Shown here piece after piece: positions 24,117 through 31,123 of a stretch of 31,986 nucleotides of DNA. Position 1 is the stretch's first letter; each line of letters opens with the position of its first letter. A program made the translations under genes and the position numbers. The notes beneath the pieces were generated by a model. That model did no database searches, was not told the origin of the DNA, and worked only from the letters and a program-made list of their open reading frames with translations. Source of the DNA: CAYVBJ01 sp964415185 (GTDB taxonomy: Bacteria > Bacteroidota > Rhodothermia > Balneolales > Balneolaceae); assembly GCA_964415185.1 (NCBI GenBank), contig CAYPZI010000021.1, forward strand, positions 1 to 31,986. The letters run 5' to 3'.

Positions 24117-24824
24117 TTAAAAAACCACCTCATTCAACTCCTCCCTCACATTTCGCCAGCCGGGGAGGTGCATATTCAGCAGGGCTTTAAACCTGTCGTT
24201 GTGATGACGTTCTACGAGGTGAAGCATTTCATGAAGTACCACGTAATCAAGACAATGTACAGGTTTTTTTGCCAGTTCCAGGTTGAGCCAGATGCGCCGG
24301 TCTTCTGTCTTGCAGGAACCCCATTTCGTTTTCATCTGACGGATACCCCATTCCTCAACGGATACGTTCAGTTTTTGCTCCCACCTGCCGATCAGTCCGG
24401 GGATCTGGCCTTTCAGAATCTCCCGGTACCACTCCTTCATCACCTTTTCCCGCCTGGAACGGCCGCTGCCGGGACGCACATATAAATCAAGATATTTTTT
24501 GTTCCGAATGTGAACACGTGGCGGGTTATCTTCTTCAATGATGTTCAACAGGTATCTTCGCCCCTGAACCCAATGGCTTTCTCCCTGGATGTATTCACGG
24601 TCCGGCTCCCGAATCTGGGAATGAATATTGCTGACATGCTTCCTGATCCATCCAAGTTTGGATATGACAAACAGCCTTAACGATTCTGTCCTTACCGTTT
24701 GAGGTGAAGAAAGCCGTACCCTGCCCGTTGGCGGGTAGACGGCAAGGTGAATATTCCGGATGTCTTTTTTGATGACATCCACACGAATGCCGGATACATC
24801 GATATAAAACTGCTCAGTACTCAT
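24117..24824 (-). CDS. YgjP-like zinc metallopeptidase (DUF45/M48 type)
   Basis: A 235-residue cytoplasmic protein with no signal peptide. The active-site motif HEMLH (198-202) with E199, and third zinc ligand probably His208 in VERHHNDRF, are intact. MKTKWGSCKTEDRRIWLN (about 164-181) and DYVVLHEMLHLVERHHNDRF are typical of YgjP/UPF0758-free DUF45 proteins. These are often next to type I restriction hsdR genes, and here the gene overlaps the 3' end of hsdR by 11 bp, so it is co-transcribed. Its substrate is unknown; a role in turnover or maturation of the restriction complex is inference. Confidence 0.88.
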   Translation of the reverse strand: MSTEQFYIDVSGIRVDVIKKDIRNIHLAVYPPTGRVRLSSPQTVRTESLRLFVISKLGWIRKHVSNIHSQIREPDREYIQGESHWVQGRRYLLNIIEEDNPPRVHIRNKKYLDLYVRPGSGRSRREKVMKEWYREILKGQIPGLIGRWEQKLNVSVEEWGIRQMKTKWGSCKTEDRRIWLNLELAKKPVHCLDYVVLHEMLHLVERHHNDRFKALLNMHLPGWRNVREELNEVVF

Positions 24825-27800
24825 TTTGATTTTTTATCACATCCATTATAAATCCAATGTTCATGTCTTCAGGTATGTGTTTATTTAACGCATTCCGAAG
24901 CTGCCGCTCCTTGATTTTGTTTTCCCGCCATCCGTCTTTGGCTGTATATTTAATCGTTTCATCAATTGTAAGGGCAAGCTCCCGGTCGTTATCAAGGGTG
25001 TCATACAACGCTTTTTGAGCTTCGGATTTGACATCGGCAGGGTATTTTTCCTGCCCGTCCATTCGCTTAACCTGTCTGGCCAGTTGTATTAACTGCTGCA
25101 GATATTTTTCATAATTTTCCGCCTCTTTTTTTCTAAGCCGGATCAGTTCCAGAAGCAATTCCGACATCTTATCATAATATTTCGGGTTGCCGGGACGCTT
25201 TTCAATAATTACTTTCCTGATATTGTTCTCAATGGTCTCGGCGACAGCTTCCTTGTCTTTTTTGATATTTTTAGACAGCACATCATCCAGCCCCGATATG
25301 CCTTTTTCTACAATCAGGTCTACCAGGGTAAAATCATCAAGAGCTGAAATCTTGCGGCTGTGATCGGCATCGATATACATATCAATCAGGTTTCTCATTC
25401 CCGGTTCGTAAGATTTAAGGTCAATATAGTCTCCGCTTGCCTGTTTGATCTCCTCTTTCAGGTCGGAATAAAAGGTGACTTGCCTTTTGATATCCTCAGC
25501 TTCTTCAGCCGAATAACCGGCTTTATCCATCTCATTGGCGATATCCGCATACGCCCTAACCAGTGAGGATACCATTTTATACAAATTAATACGTTTTTCC
25601 TCATCTTCTTTCAGCTCCTCTTCTGACTTGTCTTCAAAATCACAGCCAAAAAATTTCCGGAACTCTTTTTGTGTACGGGGATGAACCGGCTCGCATAAAG
25701 CAGCCACCTTATCGAGGGTAGTATCCAGCTTCTGCCTGGCCTGTTGGTACCTGTCCTTGAGCAGGCCTTCCACATCACCGCTGTCGTACCCTTCAAAAGC
25801 ACCGCTCGTATAGGTACTGATCGATTTCTCAAGGCTCATGAACAGATCCTTGTAATCGATGATGTAACCGTATTCCTTACTCTCATCATCCAAACGGTTT
25901 ACCCGGCAGATGGCTTGAAAAAGGCCGTGGTCCTGCATCGACTTATCGATATAGAGAAAGGTGGCCGGGGGGGCATCAAAGCCTGTAAGCAGTTTATCAA
26001 CCACAATCAGAAGCTTCATTCGAGCCGGTTCATTAACGAACTTGCGTTTGGCATCATCCTCAAATTCTTCGGTGGTTTTTCTGTCCAGCATCTCCGTGTA
26101 GACCCTGTACTTAATCTGCTCTTCGGTTTCGCCTTCGCCGGTTTCCTCGCCTTTGATGTCGTTGATATTGGGAACATACGAGGTAACCACAGCACAATAC
26201 CCTTTCAAATCCGTATTCTGAAACAATTGATAGTACTTACACGCCTCCAGCACAGATGATGCCACGAGCATGGCATTTCCTTCTCCCGATTTCAGGCGAG
26301 GCCTTACCCGGAAATCCTTGAATACATCCTGAACCACTTTTTCAAGCCTTGAGCTGGAACTGAGGACCTTTTTCAGGGTACCCCAGCGTTTTTTCAGTTC
26401 CATTTTGGCAAGGTCATTCAGTCCACGGGTTTCAGCTTCAAACCATTCGTCTATGCTCTCCTGGTCGGTGATACGCTGATCAATATCTCGCGCCTCGTAT
26501 CTCAGATCGAGTACCACATTGTCATCTACCGCTTCATCAAACTTGTAGGTATGAATATAGGGGCCAAACACCTCAAGGCTTGTTTTTTTATCTTTCTTCA
26601 GCAGCGGCGTGCCGGTGAACCCGATAAACATGGCATCGGGAAGTATGGCTTTCATTGCTTTATGAAGCTTGCCGGATTGTGTGCGATGGCACTCATCCAC
26701 AAATACGTAAATATCACCCCTGGCTTTAAAGTTTTTGGGAAGGTGTTTTTGGATATCTTCCAGGTAATCATCCACATCACCGTCATCACGGGCTCCAAAC
26801 TTGTGCACCAGCGAGGAGATAAGCGGGATCTCATGTCTGTTGAGTTTATCAATCAGGTCAGCGCCGCTGGCAGCCCGTTGCATCGGCTCTTCCGCATTGT
26901 TAAAAACACGGGTGATCTGTTTATCCAGCTCAGTACGGTCTGTAATTACCACCACACGTGAGTCTGTTACATTTTCGCGGATCCACTGAGCCAGCCAAAC
27001 CATTGTGAGGCTTTTCCCGCTCCCCTGGGTATGCCAGATAATGCCGTCCCGGTGTTCTTTTACTTGGCTCTGTGCTGCTTTTACACCAAAATACTGGTGC
27101 GGACGGCAGACAATTTTGTTTCCGCCGTCATACAGGATAAAGTCATGAATGATTTCAAGCAGCCGCTGCTTATTTAAAAGCTGCTGAATTTGTTTATCAA
27201 GTATGTATTCAAACTCTTCATCAGACTGCTCCTTCCACTGCAAATAGTATTTTTCGGGCGTTTTGATTGTACCGTACCGGAGTCCCGCCGTATCATTCCC
27301 GGCCATCACCAGTTGCACGGTATTAAAGAAGGCCTTGATAAAATTATCGGTTTGATTGTCGAGGTTTTGACGGATTCCTTCTTCAACCGAGACTTTAGAC
27401 CGCTTCAATTCTATCACACCCACAGCGATGCCGTTTATATACAAAACCACATCCGGGCGTTTGTTGTGAGTTCCTTTCAGGGAGACTTCTTCTGCGACGC
27501 CAAAGGTATTCTCTGAAGGATTCTGCCAGTCGATAAAGAATACCGTCTCTTTTTTCTCCCCCTGGGCGGCGCGGATGTCCACCCCGTAACGCAGCATTCC
27601 GTAGACGGTTTTGTTGCTGTCGTACAAATCGTCAATCTGCACGCCGGCGGATTTGGTCAGCTCATGGACTGCTTTGTTGATGAGATTCGGCTTATAGCCC
27701 TTCCGGCTTAAAAATGAACGCAGGATAGGCTCCTCAATATTGCTGTTCTCCTCCCGGTCCTGCCAGTCGCCCAGGTAGTCGTACCCCAGTCTGTCAGTGA

Positions 27801-27855
27801 ACAATTTCACGACCCGGTTTTGTGTGCTGCGTTCTATTTGGCCGATGTCGGTCAT
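24814..27855 (-). CDS. hsdR: Type I restriction enzyme, R (motor and nuclease) subunit
   Basis: A 1013-residue HsdR. N-terminal PD-(D/E)xK nuclease: Asp135 (RPDVVLYINGIAVGVIELKR) and E149-x-K151. Superfamily 2 helicase motor: Walker A TQGSGKS (276-282), DECH box (387-390), motif III FTGTP (413-417), and motif VI region QAICRVNRLDDESKEYG. The C-terminal helical region (after about 760) contacts the methylase core. It translocates and cuts DNA that lacks the modification laid down by HsdM/HsdS, whose genes lie upstream on the same strand, separated by the repeat array and a toxin-antitoxin pair. Full length and apparently intact. A dyad element lies 26-52 bp before the ATG. Confidence 0.96.
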   Translation of the reverse strand: MTDIGQIERSTQNRVVKLFTDRLGYDYLGDWQDREENSNIEEPILRSFLSRKGYKPNLINKAVHELTKSAGVQIDDLYDSNKTVYGMLRYGVDIRAAQGEKKETVFFIDWQNPSENTFGVAEEVSLKGTHNKRPDVVLYINGIAVGVIELKRSKVSVEEGIRQNLDNQTDNFIKAFFNTVQLVMAGNDTAGLRYGTIKTPEKYYLQWKEQSDEEFEYILDKQIQQLLNKQRLLEIIHDFILYDGGNKIVCRPHQYFGVKAAQSQVKEHRDGIIWHTQGSGKSLTMVWLAQWIRENVTDSRVVVITDRTELDKQITRVFNNAEEPMQRAASGADLIDKLNRHEIPLISSLVHKFGARDDGDVDDYLEDIQKHLPKNFKARGDIYVFVDECHRTQSGKLHKAMKAILPDAMFIGFTGTPLLKKDKKTSLEVFGPYIHTYKFDEAVDDNVVLDLRYEARDIDQRITDQESIDEWFEAETRGLNDLAKMELKKRWGTLKKVLSSSSRLEKVVQDVFKDFRVRPRLKSGEGNAMLVASSVLEACKYYQLFQNTDLKGYCAVVTSYVPNINDIKGEETGEGETEEQIKYRVYTEMLDRKTTEEFEDDAKRKFVNEPARMKLLIVVDKLLTGFDAPPATFLYIDKSMQDHGLFQAICRVNRLDDESKEYGYIIDYKDLFMSLEKSISTYTSGAFEGYDSGDVEGLLKDRYQQARQKLDTTLDKVAALCEPVHPRTQKEFRKFFGCDFEDKSEEELKEDEEKRINLYKMVSSLVRAYADIANEMDKAGYSAEEAEDIKRQVTFYSDLKEEIKQASGDYIDLKSYEPGMRNLIDMYIDADHSRKISALDDFTLVDLIVEKGISGLDDVLSKNIKKDKEAVAETIENNIRKVIIEKRPGNPKYYDKMSELLLELIRLRKKEAENYEKYLQQLIQLARQVKRMDGQEKYPADVKSEAQKALYDTLDNDRELALTIDETIKYTAKDGWRENKIKERQLRNALNKHIPEDMNIGFIMDVIKNQNEY

Positions 27856-27870
27856 GGTTTATTTAATTTT

Positions 27871-27907
27871 TCACCGAAAACTTAAATAGTGAACTGTCAT
27901 ATTTAAG
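27871..27907. promoter_or_regulatory. Dyad element upstream of hsdR
   Basis: CTTAAATA (27881-27888) and TATTTAAG (27900-27907) are perfect inverted 8-mers with an 11-nt spacer, preceded by TCACCGAAAA. The block ends about 16 bp before the hsdR start. It shares 30 of 37 positions with 22532-22568. This suggests a regulator-binding promoter element. Confidence 0.6.
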
Positions 27908-27934
27908 AAATTGTCCAAAATTTTAATAAGGAAT

Positions 27935-28045
27935 TCAGGCTAATAGTTTTTTAAGTTTGATTGCCCCTTTGGTTATCCCACTCTTTTCAAGAGCTTTTAA
28001 AACATCCTCATCGGTCAGTGGCGGATTCTTTAATCGATTTATCAT
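27935..28045 (-). CDS. Possible 36-aa protein between the PIN toxin and hsdR
   Basis: ATG at 28045 to TGA at 27935-27937, starting 24 nt after the PIN gene stop, with AAAAGG close before the ATG. The product reads MINRLKNPPLTDEDVLKALE, then KSGITKGAIKLKKLLA. It is helical and basic at the end, like a small DNA- or protein-binding helix pair. No family is recognised. It could be a real third cistron of the toxin-antitoxin unit or the tail of a lost gene. Confidence 0.35.
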   Translation of the reverse strand: MINRLKNPPLTDEDVLKALEKSGITKGAIKLKKLLA

Positions 28046-28069
28046 CCTTTTAAAACCCTGTACGGCAGT

Positions 28070-28504
28070 CTATTCGTCTAAATCTACTACATTAAGAACA
28101 AAGTTGTCAGGATGGACAATCTTGATACCAAATGGTTCAATTTCTGACATAGGAAAATCTTTCATGTTGAATGTTACGATAATATCTGCTTTTCCCTTAA
28201 TGGCCGCTGCCACGACATGACGATCATCTACATCCGGTAGTGTGATAGAGGATATATACTGTTCATATCCGGCAACATTTGCTCCGGGGAAAGAGTCGTT
28301 CATTCTTCCAATCGTCCAATTCAGTTGATTTTCGGATAAATCCGGCCTGTTCGCCAACAGATTACGTTTCCACTCGTTTTGAATTTCTTTTGACCAGAGT
28401 GGCTGATAAAGACGTGAGCCCGCGAGTGTTAATAAGAGATCCCTAACCGGGGCAGGATATAAAACGCATGCATCAAGTACTACCCTGAATCTGCCTGAAT
28501 GCAT
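28070..28504 (-). CDS. PIN-domain ribonuclease toxin (PIN_3/VapC50-like)
   Basis: A 144-residue PIN protein. The metal-binding acidic residues are in place: Asp11 (VVLDACVLYPAPVRDLLL), a mid-chain Glu (WSKEIQNEWKRNLL), the LPDVDDRHVVAAAIKGKAD cluster (89-107) and the TFNMKDFP loop (111-118). The VVLDACVLYP opening and WS.EI..EW are marks of PIN_3. Such proteins cleave RNA, often tRNA, when free of antitoxin. It starts 4 nt after the stop of the HTH antitoxin gene, a standard antitoxin-first toxin-antitoxin order. It is inserted between hsdS and hsdR of the restriction operon. Confidence 0.88.
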   Translation of the reverse strand: MHSGRFRVVLDACVLYPAPVRDLLLTLAGSRLYQPLWSKEIQNEWKRNLLANRPDLSENQLNWTIGRMNDSFPGANVAGYEQYISSITLPDVDDRHVVAAAIKGKADIIVTFNMKDFPMSEIEPFGIKIVHPDNFVLNVVDLDE

Positions 28505-28508
28505 ACGG

Positions 28509-28958
28509 CTAATACCCCATATCTAATTCCTGGGCTTGCCTGGCAAGTTCTGTCAACGCCTCTTCCCGCTCTTTCTCCATTTTAGAACGATATTTTTCCA
28601 AATCCTTTAATTTTATGCGGCGGTGAGTACCCACTTTATGAAACGGCAACTCACCCTCTTCTAACAATTTCACTACATGGGGGCGAGATACATTCAACAT
28701 TTCGGCCGCCTGCTGTGTTGTAATTTCCGCACTTGAAGGTATGATAGAAATCGCCTTCCCCTGTGCCATATGCTGTATGATCGTATTTAGGAATTTAAAT
28801 GCAGATACCGGAATTTTAACGTGCTCTTTTTCCCCGGACACCTCAATTTCAATAGCTTTTGAAGATTTTTTGTGTTTGCCTGCAATCTGACCGAGAATTT
28901 TCACATTCTCGCGCGCAATTTTTTGTTCTTTCCGTGTGGGTAGTTTTAAAGCTTCCAT
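28509..28958 (-). CDS. Excisionase-type HTH antitoxin for the PIN toxin
   Basis: A 149-residue protein. Residues about 78-125 form a MerR/excisionase-like helix-turn-helix (ITTQQAAEMLNVSRPHVVKL, then LEEGELPFHKVGTHRRIKL), and the C-terminal helix (SKMEKEREEALTELARQAQE) probably wraps the toxin. The N-terminus (MEALKLPTRKEQKIARENVK) is basic and helical. It is known as the partner of PIN_3 toxins. AAGG precedes the ATG by about 8 nt. The upstream spacer holds a 9-bp tandem repeat and then the AATCC array, so it probably has its own promoter separate from hsdMS. Confidence 0.85.
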   Translation of the reverse strand: MEALKLPTRKEQKIARENVKILGQIAGKHKKSSKAIEIEVSGEKEHVKIPVSAFKFLNTIIQHMAQGKAISIIPSSAEITTQQAAEMLNVSRPHVVKLLEEGELPFHKVGTHRRIKLKDLEKYRSKMEKEREEALTELARQAQELDMGY

Positions 28959-29008
28959 AATTGACCTTGATTGTGCTGTTATATTCGTTAATTACTGGTA
29001 ATCTACTT

Positions 29009-29032
29009 AAATAAACGAAATAAACGAAATAG
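29009..29032. repeat. 9-bp tandem repeat before the PIN antitoxin
   Basis: AAATAAACG occurs twice in direct tandem (29009-29017, 29018-29026), followed by AAATAG. It lies about 50 bp upstream of the antitoxin ATG (minus strand) and may be a binding site for the antitoxin's HTH. Confidence 0.4.
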
Positions 29033-29040
29033 AATTTCAT

Positions 29041-29878
29041 CCTTTGTTGTCGGAATTAGGATTTGTGGGATTATAGGATGATAGGATTTTTGAGTCTCAC
29101 AGATCCAATCCTACAATCCGTCCATCCTGTGCATCCTAATCCTCATTGTCAGAATTGGGATTTATAGGATTATTCGATTAAAGGATTTTTAATGACATTG
29201 CTTTAATCCTGTCATCCTCAAATCCTAAGAATCCTAATACAGACAGAAAAAGAAAACCAATCCTACAATCCGTTCATCCTGTGAATCTTAATCCTTCATT
29301 GTTAGAATTGGNNNNNNNNNNNNNNNNNNNNNNNNNNNNNNNNNNNNNNNNNNNNNNNNNNNNNNNNNNNNNNNNNNNNNNNNNNNNNNNNNNNNNNNNN
29401 NNNNNNNNNNNCAAATCCTAAGAATCCTAATACAGACAGAAAAAGAAAACCAATCCTACAATCCGTCCATCCAGTTAATCCTAATCCTCATTGTTAGTAT
29501 TAGGATTTGTGGGATTATAGGATGATAGGATTTTTGAGTCTCACAGATCCAATCCTACAATCCGTCCATCCAGTTAATCCTAATCCTCATTGTCAGAATT
29601 GGGATTTATAGGATTTTTCGATTAAAGGATTTTTAATGACATTGCTTTAATCCTGTTATCCTCAAATCCTAAGAATCCTAATACAGACAGAAAAAGGAAT
29701 CCTACAATCCTTCCATCCTATTAATCCTAATCCTCATTGTCAGAATTAGGATTCATAGGATTATTCGATTAAAGGATTTTTAATGACATTGCTTTAATCC
29801 TGTTATCCTCAAATCCTAAGAATCCTAATACAGACAGAAAAAGGAATCCTACAATCCGTCCATCCTATTAATCCTAAT
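29041..29878. repeat. Array of AATCC/GGATT hairpin repeats between hsdS and the PIN operon
   Basis: Two unit types alternate. Type A is 99-100 bp (29041-29140; 29486-29584) with GAGTCTCACAGATCCAATCC in its middle. Type B is 147-152 bp (29141-29292; 29585-29731; 29732-29878) with TTTTTAATGACATTGCTTTA in its middle and ATACAGACAGAAAAA after it. A B-type tail follows the N gap (29412-29485). In each unit GGATT words fill the left half and AATCC words the right half, so each can fold into a long imperfect hairpin (ATTAGGATT against AATCCTAAT at the base). Copies within each type are almost identical. The last 30 bases of hsdS fall in the final unit. Confidence 0.85.
29312..29411. other. Assembly gap (100 N)
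   Basis: Exactly 100 N, the usual placeholder for a gap of unknown size. It falls inside the repeat array, so the true number of repeat units is not known; a repeat-caused assembly break is the likely reason. Confidence 0.95.
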
Positions 29879-31123
29879 CCTCATTCTCCCGGTGAGTAGT
29901 TGCTGCATCATCCCCTCCTTCACCCGCACCATCTTCTCCCGCTTGCGGCGCAGTGCCTGCAGATCCTCGTCCATGTCGGAAAGGATTTGGGCGATGGCTT
30001 TTTGTTCAGGTAGTTTAGGTATTAGGAGTTCGATTTTCGATAAGGTTCTGTTATTCAATGAAGGTAGGGCTGTTGTACTTGAGTAGTCACCCAAGTTTAA
30101 ATTTAGCAACAAATATCTTATAAAATTATAATCAGCTATAGTCTTATCAATCGTAAATGCTGCCATGTTATTATCAATGCAACTCGGCTGTGAAAGGATT
30201 TTCTTTCTCTCTAAAAATATAGCTGCCCCAACTTTGGCAAAAACAATGCTACCGGAAGGAAATACTGTAGCACCGATACTCTTCCTATCAGTGATATCTA
30301 TATAATTATTAGCTTTTACCATATAGATATCATTAGAAAGAATATTCATATCAGAAACTTTGAAAAAAGGATACTTTCCTTTTGATTCCCCTTGGTATTT
30401 CAAGGGAAATCCATTCCCACCTCTAAAACTACCTATATCTTCGGCCTTCTTCACCTCCCACTCTCCATCAAACCCGGGCAGGCGTTTCTTACCCGATAAG
30501 AGCTGCTGCATGGTGCCTTTTTTGATGGCTTCTTTCTTTTTGATGAGCGAATCGAGGGAGCGGATCAGCTCGTCCACATCACTGAGGGCCGTGGCAATGG
30601 CTTGCTGTTCGGCGAGAGTTGGGGGGAGGGGGATTTTAATACTATTAAGAGAGCTTGAATAAATATGAACAACTGCATCTCCCTGGGCCCTCTGATACTT
30701 TTGCTCAGAAGCAATTTCTGAATTTAATGCATATCCAAGAAATTTTGAGTTGTAATCTGCAGGACTCAAAATTACTATATCACCACCAGCGTACGCTTCA
30801 ATATCTAAATTAAATGCAACACATTTCCCAATCTCTTTTTTAGTTTCACCAGAACCTGCAAATAATATATCCCCATCAGATAATATTCGACTTTGTTTTG
30901 CAACGCTTTCATCGATAAAAGAATAGAAAGTATGAATCTGTTCATGATGTTTGGTATAAAGTTCGCCATATCTTACACATGGAATGCCCTCATTTTTAAC
31001 TTCCGACTTTTTTATTCCTTTACCTTTAGAGAAAGTACCGATTTCATCTAACGATTTTAATTTCCAATCCTCCGGAATCAACCCAACCTCAGTCCGCTTA
31101 AATCCTTTCTTCTCATCAGTCAT
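29849..31123 (-). CDS. hsdS: Type I restriction enzyme, specificity subunit
   Basis: About 424 residues with the normal two-half HsdS layout. Target recognition domain 1 begins at VGLIPEDWKLKSLDEIGTFS; the first coiled-coil spacer is LAEQQAIATALSDVDELIRS to KKGTMQQLLSGKKRL; domain 2 begins at EWEVKKAEDIGSFRGGNGFP; the second spacer is LPEQKAIAQILSDMDEDLQA to VKEGMMQQLLTG. It reads two half-sites and directs both HsdM and HsdR. The ATG at 31123 makes a TGATG overlap with the hsdM stop and has GGAAG before it; an ATG three codons earlier (31132) is possible. The last 11 residues (MRIRINRMDGL) come from the adjoining repeat, an odd but harmless-looking tail. Confidence 0.93.
   Translation of the reverse strand: MTDEKKGFKRTEVGLIPEDWKLKSLDEIGTFSKGKGIKKSEVKNEGIPCVRYGELYTKHHEQIHTFYSFIDESVAKQSRILSDGDILFAGSGETKKEIGKCVAFNLDIEAYAGGDIVILSPADYNSKFLGYALNSEIASEQKYQRAQGDAVVHIYSSSLNSIKIPLPPTLAEQQAIATALSDVDELIRSLDSLIKKKEAIKKGTMQQLLSGKKRLPGFDGEWEVKKAEDIGSFRGGNGFPLKYQGESKGKYPFFKVSDMNILSNDIYMVKANNYIDITDRKSIGATVFPSGSIVFAKVGAAIFLERKKILSQPSCIDNNMAAFTIDKTIADYNFIRYLLLNLNLGDYSSTTALPSLNNRTLSKIELLIPKLPEQKAIAQILSDMDEDLQALRRKREKMVRVKEGMMQQLLTGRMRIRINRMDGL

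Noticed and set aside
29001..29032. Third copy of the hsdR-type dyad near the PIN antitoxin
   Set aside because: It contains ACTTAAATA but the partner arm and TCACC block are absent, so only one half-site matches.
29041..29878. CRISPR array
   Set aside because: The units are 99-152 bp with near-identical content throughout; there are no short constant repeats with unique spacers and no cas genes nearby.
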